Source: GCA-2712985 sp964515905 (GTDB lineage: Bacteria; Pseudomonadota; Alphaproteobacteria; UBA7887). From it: 64,000 bases of DNA. The stretch lies in NCBI GenBank assembly GCA_964515905.1, contig CAZEWK010000086.1, positions 136,001 through 200,000 on the forward strand, read 5' to 3'. The first letter of the stretch is position 1. The number at the start of each line of letters is the position of its first letter. A program made the translations under genes and the position numbers. This document shows, piece after piece, positions 51,708 to 61,748 of the stretch. A model generated the notes under the pieces. The model did no database searches and was not told where the DNA came from. It was given only the letters and a program-made list of their open reading frames with translations.

Positions 51708-51789
51708 CGATTACCCTTTCCTAAGCGTCTGAAGAATCAACAAACTAGTCGAGTTCTAGTCTAGAATCTAGGGATGGGGCCCCTTGTGG

Positions 51790-54700
51790 TCAAGGCAGCC
51801 ATTTATCGAGCAAGGTCCCAGACAAATTCACCAACCTTGGCTTTTCTAGATGCAAGAGACCACCTTCTACGGTAGCCGTAGGGTATAACTTCCTAAGAAG
51901 CAGCCAATACGCTGCCATTCCTTTCAAAATCCTTGGCGGGGTCTCAGATATATCTATCGAATCATCCTGATGTTCAGAAAAATTCACGAATTTTACAGTG
52001 CTTTTACCAATAAGCAGGCGATCTATTGTTCCATAAATATCATAAGTGGTTCCAGATCTACAAAACTGGCCCGATAATGCAACCCCGATACGACTTCTAT
52101 GAGCAAATATTGTAGCAAGTTCGGGTCGTGATAAAATGCCGACAGCGGCACAGAATAGCTTCTCTTGAGACTCTGCAGTTAGCCCTAAGGCGGCCTGTGC
52201 TAGAAAGGAACGCGCTTTTTCGCATCCGGATTTGAGGGGATATTTTGGGAAGCATTGGAGGACCCTGGGGATTAACGCCCGCTCATTTTGGTCGCCCATT
52301 ACCTTATCTATATGATAAACAGCGCTTCTGTACGGCGATTCAATCGGTACAGAAGATTCTGGGGTTTGTTTTAATATTCTTAAGGAGGGAATCGGTAAAA
52401 CCGAATAAGAATGGCTCTTTGGGCTGGGACTAGTTTTGTTAGTTTGTCCACCCGTGTAATTGACGGTTTGAGGGTGATATAGTCGTAATACCTCTGAAGT
52501 TCGAATCAAGTTTTGGTTTGTGAGAAAACGGTCCAATTGTGTTGTGGCTCTTGGCTTAATACTTGAGTAGACCAAATCGTACCAGCTATCTTTATTTACG
52601 TCAGATCGGGAGTTCCAACCACAAACGTATAGGCTATCTCGAGCTCGAGTCATTCCAACATATAACAAACGCCTATACTCATCGTTTCTTGCCTCTATGG
52701 CCTCTTCTAACAGTGAATTCACGAACTTATTATCAACATCTCGTTTTGGCGCCCAAACAAACTGTTCTTGGTCGTGCATCCAAAGAAGGCGTGGTATTTG
52801 CCTCGGTATTTGGATTGTGTCGGTTAAGAATACAATCGGTGCCTCGAGACCTTTCGCCCCGTGTACTGTTGAAATTCGCACCGAATTATCGTTAGAGTTT
52901 TGCGTATTAAATGAAATCGCTGGGGAGTTGAGTTGGATCCAGTCTATGAAGCCTTGCAACGAGGGCTCATTAGCCTCCTCGTAAGTTAAAGCGCATTCTA
53001 AGAATTCTTTTAATGGCTCAATAACTTCATCTCCCAACCAATTGCGAAATTTTTTCCGACCCCCCTTTAGAGATAGTAACTCTGCGTAAAAGTCGTAAGG
53101 ACCTAATCGAGGTGCCATTTCGAGCAAATGGTTGAGCAGGGTTTCAGCTTCTTGTTGTGCTTCAGTTTTGTCAGGATGATCGAGAAGTGCCTGCCACAAG
53201 GACCCGGGTCGTTTATTGGCTATCAGAAACAGATCGGTGTCGTCCAGCTGACAGAGAGGACTCTTCAGTACTTCTGCCAGACTTAAATCATCACTTGGTA
53301 AAAGAAGGAATTGTCCGAGAGATATTAAATCCATTACTGCTATATGGTCAGTGAGGTTCAGTCGGTCGATTCCGGAAACAGGTATGTTCTGAGCGCCGAG
53401 TTCTTTGATTAACTCTACAACAAAAGAACTGCGTTGGCGGACCAGTATCAAAATGTCTTTGGGCTGAATATTAGTAGTCGTATCACTGTGATAATTTTTG
53501 GAACATAATGTTTCGACTTTTCTTGCAATTAATCTGGCGAGGGTATTTGAAGGGGATGGCTTAATCGTTCGGTCCGCTATTTGTTTTAAAGGTGTTATAT
53601 TCTGGCCCGGATCTATTACAGGCCAGACTTCGACAAGCCCCGCTGCACCGGTCCTTGCAGTGCTAAGCTTTTCTTTTATTTCTGCAGCTATTACACCCTT
53701 CCCCCCTTTCCTCTGAGAGAGTACTAGATCCACGGCCTCTAGTATTGCTGAAGTCGATCGATAGCAAGTCGTTAGGGAGACATCATTCCAGTTCAAACGA
53801 GCGCCTAAAAATCGGGAACGGTAATACTGTCCCATTTCCCAAAATACCTCGGGTTTGGCATTCTGAAAGCTGTAAATACTTTGCTTTGGATCACCAACGG
53901 CAAATAAGGTCCGCGATAAGCCCTGCGCGCTGTTTCCAGAGGAGAAATCATCTGCCAATGCGCGAATTATGGCCCACTGGTCAGGGTTTGTATCTTGGGC
54001 TTCGTCAATCAAAATATGGTCGATGCCACCATCCAGTTGATACAATATCCAAGGAGCTATGTCCCGATTCTGAAGTAGGTTCTTGCTTGTTAATATTAGA
54101 TCGTCAAAATCCAGGGCATTTAGAGATCGTTTTTCACGTTCATACAATTTAAGCAGTTCACAGCAAACTTGCAGCAAGGCATGGTTCGCCTCGAACAGCG
54201 TGGCGTTTTTCCACGTAGTTACAGCAGAATGTACTCGTGATTGTTCGTTTTTAAGGATAGGCAGTAGCTCTGGTGTCGAGATTTTGAGGGAATTGCTTAT
54301 CATGCGAGTAAGCGGTTTATTTCTTTTATTCAAAAAGGCACCAAGATATTCTTCAAAACTTTGAGTTCGTTCGTCATGACTTTTCGCGATCCAAGTTGTG
54401 ATGCGGGATGACCGGGATTTATCTGTTTTTGTTCCACCCGCCATTTTTCGTGCAGCGTCTATCAATGAAGGGCCGTCAAAAACATCTTTGTCAGAAGCCG
54501 CCATTATAATGCTGTCAGGGGATTCATTGTCCTCAACCGATAACACTTCCATCAGGTAGGAATGGTCGGCCACATGGTATGGCTCTGAAAAGATTCCCGA
54601 GAGCTGGCCTCGGTTTGAAGCCAACTTAAAAAAAATCTCCTTGAAACTTGTTTCATTGGTTGTCATCGCTAACCTATGAAAGGCGTTTGCCAACCTACTT

Positions 54701-55224
54701 GTGGGAACCTTGTCGAGGCGATGGGCTAGATCCGTAAGAAGTGTTTCCAATATCGTTGTGGTCGCACGTTCATCAAGAATAGTAAACGAAGGTGAAATAT
54801 TGGCTTCTAAAGGGAATCTCCTCAACACTGATTCACAGAACGAATGGATGGTCTGTATCCTCATACTATTTGGAGCATCCAATACAAGTGGAAGGAGGCA
54901 TCGAGCCTGTTTCATTGTCGAAGTTGTTACCGGTGTCTGCTCAAGCTCAGCTAGGTCTCCAGCCAATGTGTTTGGATTAGCAGTATTCCAGAAGAGCAAC
55001 CTTTCATTGAGTCGATGCAGCATTTCAGTTGCTGCGGAACGAGTAAATGTCAAACACAAAAGCTTCTGGGGCGCAACGCCTGCTAGCATTAGGCGTAGTA
55101 TTCGATCCGTTAGGACTTTGGTTTTTCCGGTGCCGGCAGAAGCGGAAACCCAAGCAGACGATTTGGGGTCGGTAGCTAAGTGTTGTTCCGTATTTTTTTT
55201 ATAAAACCTAATATTTCGTGTCAT
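51790..55224 (-). CDS. addA: AddA helicase subunit of AddAB, nuclease motif apparently lost
   Basis: 1144 residues, a UvrD-like SF1 helicase acting with AddB in double-strand break end resection. Walker A is VSASAGTGKTKVLTDRIL (about 26-43), then HILIDEAQDTNPDQWAIIRA, AVGDPKQSIYSFQNA, STVHGAKGLEAPIVFLTDT and LLYVGMTRARDSLYVCGW. The C-terminal PD-(D/E)xK nuclease domain is degenerate: TIDRL is kept (Asp1068), but where the family has VDYKT this reads FVNFSE, with Asn1081 for Asp and Ser1083 for Lys. Cutting is therefore expected from AddB alone. The start overlaps the addB stop by 4 nt. Confidence 0.93.
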   Translation of the reverse strand: MTRNIRFYKKNTEQHLATDPKSSAWVSASAGTGKTKVLTDRILRLMLAGVAPQKLLCLTFTRSAATEMLHRLNERLLFWNTANPNTLAGDLAELEQTPVTTSTMKQARCLLPLVLDAPNSMRIQTIHSFCESVLRRFPLEANISPSFTILDERATTTILETLLTDLAHRLDKVPTSRLANAFHRLAMTTNETSFKEIFFKLASNRGQLSGIFSEPYHVADHSYLMEVLSVEDNESPDSIIMAASDKDVFDGPSLIDAARKMAGGTKTDKSRSSRITTWIAKSHDERTQSFEEYLGAFLNKRNKPLTRMISNSLKISTPELLPILKNEQSRVHSAVTTWKNATLFEANHALLQVCCELLKLYEREKRSLNALDFDDLILTSKNLLQNRDIAPWILYQLDGGIDHILIDEAQDTNPDQWAIIRALADDFSSGNSAQGLSRTLFAVGDPKQSIYSFQNAKPEVFWEMGQYYRSRFLGARLNWNDVSLTTCYRSTSAILEAVDLVLSQRKGGKGVIAAEIKEKLSTARTGAAGLVEVWPVIDPGQNITPLKQIADRTIKPSPSNTLARLIARKVETLCSKNYHSDTTTNIQPKDILILVRQRSSFVVELIKELGAQNIPVSGIDRLNLTDHIAVMDLISLGQFLLLPSDDLSLAEVLKSPLCQLDDTDLFLIANKRPGSLWQALLDHPDKTEAQQEAETLLNHLLEMAPRLGPYDFYAELLSLKGGRKKFRNWLGDEVIEPLKEFLECALTYEEANEPSLQGFIDWIQLNSPAISFNTQNSNDNSVRISTVHGAKGLEAPIVFLTDTIQIPRQIPRLLWMHDQEQFVWAPKRDVDNKFVNSLLEEAIEARNDEYRRLLYVGMTRARDSLYVCGWNSRSDVNKDSWYDLVYSSIKPRATTQLDRFLTNQNLIRTSEVLRLYHPQTVNYTGGQTNKTSPSPKSHSYSVLPIPSLRILKQTPESSVPIESPYRSAVYHIDKVMGDQNERALIPRVLQCFPKYPLKSGCEKARSFLAQAALGLTAESQEKLFCAAVGILSRPELATIFAHRSRIGVALSGQFCRSGTTYDIYGTIDRLLIGKSTVKFVNFSEHQDDSIDISETPPRILKGMAAYWLLLRKLYPTATVEGGLLHLEKPRLVNLSGTLLDKWLP

Positions 55225-58211
55225 GGATCAGGGTCCCAAGATGCCCATTCCTGGGCGCGGGATAAATGCCTATATGGATCAAATCGTGCATCCCAGGGTT
55301 CCAGAGCGGCAGAGCGATAAGTCATGCTCGTGTCGTCGTAAGAGGCCACAAACTCGCGAACCATAGATAATGTATTATCAATCACCTCAGGTAAATTTTT
55401 ACAAAGTTCTTTGTATTCTCCTGCTGCTTCATAGCCGCTAAGGCGGATATAAACCAGCGCGCGAATTCGACTGGCAGGTACGTTGGTGAATCCACCCGAT
55501 CTTGCGATTGCAGCCTCCAATGGGAGTTGCAGTGTATCACCAGATAGTAGTTTTGTAGTACTTGGAAGGGCCCCGGTTTTGAAATCAATGATATCTAAAG
55601 TGCCATCGTTATTCTGATGAATCCAATCGGCTCTGGCTGTAATAACAAACGGTCCTCTTGGGGTTTCGACGATTATTTCGCCTTCGCATTCACTGAAGGA
55701 AGTGTTTACGCCGGAGAGATGTTCTTTGGAAAAGGCAACATACCATTTGGCGATTCTTTCAAATCGTGGCCACCAAAAAAGTTTGTTTATTGTCGATATG
55801 GGTTTTTCAAGAAAACACGAATGACCTATCTTGATAAGAGTTTCAAAAGAGTTTACCAGCGATTGATCTGCCCTAGCTTCTTCAAACTGGGCCAATGCCT
55901 CGTGAACTAAAGTTCCGAAGTAACTGGCGTTCTGGGGTATGGTAATCGATTCTAGTGGATATAGTTTAAGAATATCACGAGCAAAAACTTCGTACGGATT
56001 CTTCATCCACCTTTCAATTCGGGTTACAGACATTCTACGTGGTCTTGCTTGAACCGGAGGGCATGGACTTGGGGGGTGTTTGCGAGCGGGTGAGAATTCT
56101 GGTTTATCGACTAAGTTTGCGCGTTCCAACCAGTAGTCACTTTTATCAATTAAGGCGGTGGGGGAGTTGTTGTTCTTTAGGGCTGCCTCCAGTCTGATGA
56201 GCCATCTAGATGGAACGGTCTCTAAGCCGGCTTTGCGGGAGCTGCGGATAAGGATAACGTTAGGTGTACAAAATAAATGGCTAAATTCATGGGCAGCTAA
56301 GCCTATCAGTTGGTCCGCATCGGGGAGCCCAAGCATTTGACGAATTGACTGACTTAACCATGAATCCGTATTTGTTTGTGGAGGCCAGGTACCCTCATTG
56401 CAATCACTAATAATCACAAGATCCGGCTGTTGCAAACGCACTTCTATTGGTGCCCAGATACAGAGTCTCTTCCCTCCGTTCTGAGTAGGTTGTATGTGAG
56501 TGTCAAATAATAGTTCTGAAAAGACACTAGCGTACTGGTGACTTATTACGTCGGGAGCATCTTTTGATACAAGAATTAGTTCTTGCATTAGACTCATAAT
56601 TTGGTGGCCGCCTTCACTGTTGTATATCCGTGTTCTTCCATTGGTTGTCAGTTCGGTGGCTAGCCATTCCGCAAACGTCATGTGCGCTTGCAGAAAATAA
56701 CCCAATGGTTTTTGACCATCGTCCGTTAGTTCTAACAAGTTACGTGCGGCAGACAAGAAGTCCTGAAACCATGCTATCAATTCTTTTGGGGCAGCCTCTG
56801 AGAAAAGGATCTGGAGTATATCCTTCATATTGTGGTTTGGTGAGATTCTCATTCGGTTTCGAATAAATAGTTCCAGACGCCGGACGTGATCTTGAAACGT
56901 TTTCTTATCTAGTCCGCCCGCAGAAAGCGGATGTTTGAGCAGAGATAGAATGGAAACAAATGACCCATGGTTCGTGGCAAAATCCGCAATGCTGTGGAAG
57001 AATACTCCAGCAAGAGTGCGGGAGACTGGTGTACCAGCCGTGTCGTCTATAATAAGCTGCCAACGTTTTGCTTCCACCTTGACTCGTTGAATTAGATTTG
57101 GATCAGAAGTTACCAACACACAGCGGGAGCCTTTAGCTTTAATGGCTTCATTCATGAGCATGGCTATTATAGTCGCTTCGTATTCTTGGTCAGGGCAGGT
57201 AATACTTTGTAATCCTGCCAGATTGAGACATCCATTTTGGCTAGCTCTGTTGTCAGCAAAGGACGGTATTCCCGGACTCATTACATCGGTAAGTACTCGC
57301 CTTCGGTGGTGTAAGTATTCGGGTTCGACCGTCTTATCCCAATAGGTGACTTTGTCGCGGGTCAAATTTAAGTGGTCAAGCAGGCACTTGAGGGCATACT
57401 GCGGGTGAGACGGTCTAAGTATTTGCCAATATTGTTCTTCTAAATCTTTATCGACTCCTTGGAGGATAATTTTCCCAAAAGGCAAACCAGCGACTGCGGA
57501 GATTAGTTGCAACAATGCTGGGACGCTACTGGTTGTGCCGGCTATTATTATAGGGCTTTGAGGTGGGTCATCTTCCCAACTCTGGGTTAGCATTTGTATA
57601 ACCAGATTTCTTCTCATCGCTGGATCAAGTAGATCACGTTCGGCTAGCAATTGTGGCCACTGTTCTGTAATTATGCGAAGAAACATAATTGTTTCCTGCC
57701 AGTGAACAGCTATATCACTATCAATGTTTGTGCCAGAACGTGGAATACCCAGCTGACTAGTCTGAATTTGGTCCATCACATTGGCTAGGTCTTCGGCAAC
57801 TCGAAGCGCGTGATCATATCTGTTGTAGGTGTCCTTACTTCGGATGGTCCACCATCGCTCTAGTAGTGTTGCCAACAAAAGCCTACGTCTTATTGGAGTG
57901 ATAGGTGATGGTAGGGCACAATCATCAGGAATTAGATTGGTGGTTCTATCAAAATTGGGGCCATCAAACTTGTTCTCTGTAAAATCCGCAATAGCGTGGA
58001 TGGCTGGCAGTAATATGGCGCCATGAGGATTATTCTGTTCAAACGCCTCCCTCAGACTCCTTGCTGCGTGTTGGTTGGGCAATAATATAGTTACACTTGA
58101 AAGTATTTCTGGCGGTTCATTGGCAAAATCCTCTAGAAGACCGTTAGCAAGTGTTTCAATAAAAGGGTATCCAAGGGGAATAGTGGAAAAGCGGGGACGA
58201 GAGAGTGGCAC
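55221..58211 (-). CDS. addB: AddB subunit of the AddAB helicase-nuclease
   Basis: 996 residues from a GTG start. The alphaproteobacterial AddB has a UvrD-like fold without an active Walker A (VTILLPNQHAARSLREAFEQ at about 41-60), and a C-terminal RecB-like nuclease. The nuclease is intact: ITARADWIHQNNDGTLDIID and then IIDFKTGALPSTTKLLSGDT, followed by LQLPLEAAIA, giving Asp and Lys of D-(F/Y)-K-T. Also visible are LVIISDCNEGTWPPQTNTDS and MSVTRIERWMKNPYEVFARD, the domain entry. It follows murU by 11 nt and overlaps addA. Confidence 0.92.
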   Translation of the reverse strand: MPLSRPRFSTIPLGYPFIETLANGLLEDFANEPPEILSSVTILLPNQHAARSLREAFEQNNPHGAILLPAIHAIADFTENKFDGPNFDRTTNLIPDDCALPSPITPIRRRLLLATLLERWWTIRSKDTYNRYDHALRVAEDLANVMDQIQTSQLGIPRSGTNIDSDIAVHWQETIMFLRIITEQWPQLLAERDLLDPAMRRNLVIQMLTQSWEDDPPQSPIIIAGTTSSVPALLQLISAVAGLPFGKIILQGVDKDLEEQYWQILRPSHPQYALKCLLDHLNLTRDKVTYWDKTVEPEYLHHRRRVLTDVMSPGIPSFADNRASQNGCLNLAGLQSITCPDQEYEATIIAMLMNEAIKAKGSRCVLVTSDPNLIQRVKVEAKRWQLIIDDTAGTPVSRTLAGVFFHSIADFATNHGSFVSILSLLKHPLSAGGLDKKTFQDHVRRLELFIRNRMRISPNHNMKDILQILFSEAAPKELIAWFQDFLSAARNLLELTDDGQKPLGYFLQAHMTFAEWLATELTTNGRTRIYNSEGGHQIMSLMQELILVSKDAPDVISHQYASVFSELLFDTHIQPTQNGGKRLCIWAPIEVRLQQPDLVIISDCNEGTWPPQTNTDSWLSQSIRQMLGLPDADQLIGLAAHEFSHLFCTPNVILIRSSRKAGLETVPSRWLIRLEAALKNNNSPTALIDKSDYWLERANLVDKPEFSPARKHPPSPCPPVQARPRRMSVTRIERWMKNPYEVFARDILKLYPLESITIPQNASYFGTLVHEALAQFEEARADQSLVNSFETLIKIGHSCFLEKPISTINKLFWWPRFERIAKWYVAFSKEHLSGVNTSFSECEGEIIVETPRGPFVITARADWIHQNNDGTLDIIDFKTGALPSTTKLLSGDTLQLPLEAAIARSGGFTNVPASRIRALVYIRLSGYEAAGEYKELCKNLPEVIDNTLSMVREFVASYDDTSMTYRSAALEPWDARFDPYRHLSRAQEWASWDPDP

Positions 58212-58222
58212 CCTTCTGAACC

Positions 58223-58921
58223 TTAGGATAGTAACTTCAAATGGTTTTCAATTCGTGCCATAGCGTCCATTGTACCAACATGCATCCATTCGCCGTCATG
58301 TACTACACCAAATAGGTGGCCTGTCTCCTGGGCGGCATCATATATTCTGTTAAGAGAAAAAGGTGTAATTGGACAATCTTCAAATAACTCCCTATCTAGA
58401 ATTTGGACCCCGGTGAATAGGTAAGGAGCAAGCTCCCGTTCGACCCGCCTTCGTATTTTTCCGTCCGGTTCAATGTTGAAATCACCCAAGCCATTATAGC
58501 CGAATGCTCGGACTGTCGGGTACAAAAGCAATAATGCTTTCATATGGGAGCGCCAGGTATCCAGCATCCGAGTCAAGAATGGTTCTACACCATTAAGCAT
58601 AATTACATCACTGTTTAGCACTAGAAATGTAGAGCCGCCGATCAAAGACAATGCGTGCCTTACAGCACCCCCGGTGTCCAATAGCTTCGTTTCATGTAGT
58701 ATTGAAATTTTAGGTTTGGCACGTGTTGCTACATGTTGTTTAATTTGGTCGCCTAGATGGTGAGTGTTGATTACGACATCGGTGATTCCTGCATCGACTA
58801 AATGATCCAACATTCTGTCAATCATTGTAGCCCCAGCAATGGAAATTAGTGGTTTTGGCACGTGCTGGGTCAATGGTCTTAACCGCATTCCCAGTCCAGC
58901 GGCTAACAACATAGCGCGCAT
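58223..58921 (-). CDS. murU: N-acetylmuramate alpha-1-phosphate uridylyltransferase (MurU-like)
   Basis: 232 residues from the ATG at 58921, chosen for its AAAGGGGG site and the family start (MRAMLLAAGLGMRLRPLTQ); an in-frame ATG at 58942 overlaps the amgK stop and is an alternative. It is a sugar nucleotidyltransferase with LLAAGLGMRLRPLTQHVPKP (signature G-x-G-x-R and the Lys), LVLNSDVIMLNGVEPFL (metal Asp), and EWMHVGTMDAM near the end. With AmgK it forms the recycling route from MurNAc to UDP-MurNAc that bypasses de novo synthesis and fosfomycin, as described in Pseudomonas putida. Confidence 0.87.
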   Translation of the reverse strand: MRAMLLAAGLGMRLRPLTQHVPKPLISIAGATMIDRMLDHLVDAGITDVVINTHHLGDQIKQHVATRAKPKISILHETKLLDTGGAVRHALSLIGGSTFLVLNSDVIMLNGVEPFLTRMLDTWRSHMKALLLLYPTVRAFGYNGLGDFNIEPDGKIRRRVERELAPYLFTGVQILDRELFEDCPITPFSLNRIYDAAQETGHLFGVVHDGEWMHVGTMDAMARIENHLKLLS

Positions 58922-58938
58922 ATTTCCCCCTTTAATCC

Positions 58939-59925
58939 TCATTGCTCATAAGGTGTCCCCCTAAGATTAGTTGGCAAATATTCATCAAACCAATTACAAA
59001 GTGATTGAAGGGACGGGTCCCTTAAATTGTTTTCGAGTAGGCTCCAAACCCTGGGCATAAATTCAAGATACCTATCTTTATGATCCCTTTTCCACAGTCG
59101 GGTAAATATGCCAATAATTTTTGAGTTCCTCTGTGCTCCCAGAGTATTGTACGCATTCCGGAAAGTAGAAGGATCGACTTGTGATTGTTCTATGTAATAG
59201 TCTAAACTTTTTAAAACAAATGGTTGCGGAATTTCGTGCCTAGCGTCTTCTAGTAGTGAGACCACGTCATATGCGGGGGGTCCAGCAAGCGCATCTTGGA
59301 AGTCTAATAGTCCGACTGCAGAGGCTCCATTCCTGTTTGGTAGCCACATCAAATTTTCGGAATGAAAGTCTCTCAACACCGTAACTGTGGGGCTTAGGTC
59401 GATCATGGAAAAGGCTTCTTTCCATGCCTGATGGTAGTCATTGCGCATTGTTTCTACGTCGATATTACGTTTTAGCGTAGGAAAATACCAATCGATCAAA
59501 AGATCAGCTTCAGTCAATAGGACACTCTCATCATATGGTTTAAGCCAGGGAGGTGGGTTTATTTCATGAAGGGCACAAAGGACATCCATAGCGCGGTGAT
59601 ATATAGACTCGGGATTTTCAGATGAAAAAAGTAGATCACTAAATTTCTTGTCCCCAAGGTCTTCCATCAAAACAAACCCGTCCTCGTAGTTTGCGTATAG
59701 GATTTTTGGTGCGCTGAACCCTATAGTTCGCAAATAACTTGCTACATTTATGAAAGGAGAAACCAATTCCTTGGGAGGTGGCGCATCCATCAAAATAACT
59801 GACATATTATCGGTTTGGACACGGTAATAGCTTCGAAATGAAGCGTCGGCCGCTAAGGCTTGGCATTTCCCAGACCGCCAGCCGCTTTTCTCTAAAAAAT
59901 GACGGCGTTTTTCTAGCCTATCCAT
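58939..59925 (-). CDS. amgK: AmgK-like N-acetylmuramate/N-acetylglucosamine kinase (aminoglycoside phosphotransferase fold)
   Basis: 328 residues. The catalytic loop VTVLRDFHSENLMWLP has the Asp and Asn of HxDxxxxN-type kinases in the RDFHxENL form of AmgK, and VGLLDFQDALAGPPAYDVVS carries the metal-binding Asp and the conserved tail. The N-terminal ALAADASFRSYYRV and SVILMDAPPPKE are also typical. It phosphorylates the anomeric position of MurNAc or GlcNAc, feeding MurU. It overlaps tsaE by 8 nt and precedes murU, the standard alphaproteobacterial tsaE-amgK-murU run. Confidence 0.9.
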   Translation of the reverse strand: MDRLEKRRHFLEKSGWRSGKCQALAADASFRSYYRVQTDNMSVILMDAPPPKELVSPFINVASYLRTIGFSAPKILYANYEDGFVLMEDLGDKKFSDLLFSSENPESIYHRAMDVLCALHEINPPPWLKPYDESVLLTEADLLIDWYFPTLKRNIDVETMRNDYHQAWKEAFSMIDLSPTVTVLRDFHSENLMWLPNRNGASAVGLLDFQDALAGPPAYDVVSLLEDARHEIPQPFVLKSLDYYIEQSQVDPSTFRNAYNTLGAQRNSKIIGIFTRLWKRDHKDRYLEFMPRVWSLLENNLRDPSLQSLCNWFDEYLPTNLRGTPYEQ

Positions 59926-60424
59926 GCGCGAACCTAGATGTTTCCCTTAAGCGAGGCCCCCAACTCCCAAAGCCTTTTAGGGTTGCTGTTCTTTGGGACA
60001 GACCTTTGATACGAAAGGTGAGTTCCGCATGATTTTCCGGGAGAAAACAAGCAATTCGTTCGGGCCACTCAATTAAACTCAAGCCATTGAGTGCTGCTTC
60101 CTCCAGCCCAAGTTCATAAACTTCTTCCGGATGCTCTATCCTATAGAGATCGAAATGCCAAATCGTCAAATCGGCTAACCGATACGTTTGTACCAGTGTA
60201 TATGTGGGGCTAGGGACTTCTTCTAGTACTCCTAAGGCTCCGATCAAAGACCGGACAAAGGAGGTTTTCCCAGCTCCAATAGGCCCTTTTAATTTGATAA
60301 TATCGCCAGGACCTGTAACTAGCGAAATGTCCTTAGCTAGTTGTTCTGTGGCTTGCAGGTTCGGGAGATCTAAAAACCTTTCAAATTGTGGCTCCCGTTT
60401 GCAATTGTTTGTAGGCTTCATCAT
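59918..60424 (-). CDS. tsaE: tRNA threonylcarbamoyladenosine biosynthesis ATPase TsaE
   Basis: 168 residues. The P-loop is LKGPIGAGKTSFVRSLIGAL (about 43-62), followed by VPSPTYTLVQTY and LTIWHFDLYRIEHPEEVYEL and LSLIEWPERI, the conserved core of the family. It binds and regulates the TsaB-TsaD complex in t6A synthesis; TsaD is at 30.6-31.6 kb, TsaB is not in the window. The C-terminus is about 15 residues longer than average. Two adjacent ATGs are possible starts. Confidence 0.94.
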   Translation of the reverse strand: MMKPTNNCKREPQFERFLDLPNLQATEQLAKDISLVTGPGDIIKLKGPIGAGKTSFVRSLIGALGVLEEVPSPTYTLVQTYRLADLTIWHFDLYRIEHPEEVYELGLEEAALNGLSLIEWPERIACFLPENHAELTFRIKGLSQRTATLKGFGSWGPRLRETSRFAHG

Positions 60425-60452
60425 GTAAATAGCATAATAGCGGATGGGACCT

Positions 60453-61748
60453 CTAGTATCGGTAGTGATTGGGTTTGAAGGGTCCGTGCTGGGACACTCC
60501 GATATAATCCGCTTGCTTTTGAGAAAGTAAGGTCAAATCAGCCCCGACCTTTTCCAAGTGAAGAAAGGCTACCTTCTCATCCAAGTGTTTGGGCAATACG
60601 TAGACTTTATTTTCGTATTTTTGAGTATTATTCCATAACTCGATTTGTGCTAACACTTGATTGGAAAATGAGGCGCTCATAACAAAGCTAGGATGCCCAG
60701 TGGCACACCCAAGATTGACCAGTCGGCCTTTGGCTAGGACCATGATCCGTTTTCCATCTGAAAACGTGACCTGGTCCACTTGTGGTTTAATTTCTGTCCA
60801 GGTCATGTTGTTCAATTGGTCAATTTGAATTTCAGAATCGAAATGGCCTATATTACAGACGATTGCTAGGTCTTTCATAGCACGCATATGCTCCAGCGTA
60901 ATAACGTCGACATTACCTGTAGCAGTGACGAATACATCGCCTTGTTGGGCAGCCTGGTCCATGTTCACTACCTGATAGCCTTCCATAGTAGCTTGAAGGG
61001 CGCAGATGGGGTCTATTTCTGTAATTAGAACTCTTGCTCCAGCGGCTCGAAGTGATTCAGCAGACCCTTTCCCAACGCCCCCATAGCCACATACTACTGC
61101 AACCTTGCCTGCCAACATAACGTCTGTTGCACGCCGTATGCCATCCACCAAGCTTTCTCTACATCCGTAGAGATTATCGAATTTTGATTTGGTCACCGAG
61201 TCGTTGACGTTGAATGCAGGTACAGCAAGTGTTCCTGACTTTTCCATTTCGTATAGCCGATGAACACCGGTCGTGGTCTCTTCAGAGAGGCCCTTAACCT
61301 GTGATAAGAGACCTTCATATTCATCATGCATGAGCTTTGTCAGATCTCCGCCATCGTCCAGCAACATATTTGGTGTCCAGTTGTTGGGCCCCAATATAGT
61401 TTGTTTGATGCACCACCAAAATTCTTCTTCTTCCAGACCTTTCCAAGCAAAGACTGGGATATTAGCATCAGCAATTGCTGCTGCTGCATGGTCTTGGGTA
61501 GAAAAAATATTGCAAGAACTCCATCGAACTTCGGCACCTAGATCTATAAGTGTTTCAATTAGTACGGCCGTTTGTATAGTCATGTGAAGACAGCCGGCAA
61601 TCCGAGCGCCTTTGAGCGGGAGCGCCCCAGCATATTCGTCTCTTATCGCCATCAGCCCTGGCATTTCAGACTCGGCAATCACGATTTCTTTGCGACCCCA
61701 ATCTGCTAGAGAGATATCGGCAACTTTATAGTCTGAAAATTCGGTCAT
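60453..61748 (-). CDS. ahcY: Adenosylhomocysteinase
   Basis: 431 residues, NAD-dependent hydrolysis of S-adenosylhomocysteine to homocysteine and adenosine. MTIQTAVLIETLIDLGAEV, SSCNIFSTQDHAAAAI, NVNDSVTKSKFDNLYGCRES (Lys and Asp of the active site), the NAD loop VVCGYGGVGKGSAESLRAAG, and the C-terminal GPFKPNHYRY signature are present. It has an ideal ribosome-binding site (AGGAG, 7 nt before ATG). No SAH-type riboswitch was recognised upstream by eye. Confidence 0.97.
   Translation of the reverse strand: MTEFSDYKVADISLADWGRKEIVIAESEMPGLMAIRDEYAGALPLKGARIAGCLHMTIQTAVLIETLIDLGAEVRWSSCNIFSTQDHAAAAIADANIPVFAWKGLEEEEFWWCIKQTILGPNNWTPNMLLDDGGDLTKLMHDEYEGLLSQVKGLSEETTTGVHRLYEMEKSGTLAVPAFNVNDSVTKSKFDNLYGCRESLVDGIRRATDVMLAGKVAVVCGYGGVGKGSAESLRAAGARVLITEIDPICALQATMEGYQVVNMDQAAQQGDVFVTATGNVDVITLEHMRAMKDLAIVCNIGHFDSEIQIDQLNNMTWTEIKPQVDQVTFSDGKRIMVLAKGRLVNLGCATGHPSFVMSASFSNQVLAQIELWNNTQKYENKVYVLPKHLDEKVAFLHLEKVGADLTLLSQKQADYIGVSQHGPFKPNHYRY

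Noticed and set aside
53745..54364. Plus-strand frames of 135 and 93 residues inside addA
   Set aside because: They are antisense to a well-conserved helicase region and have no family features.
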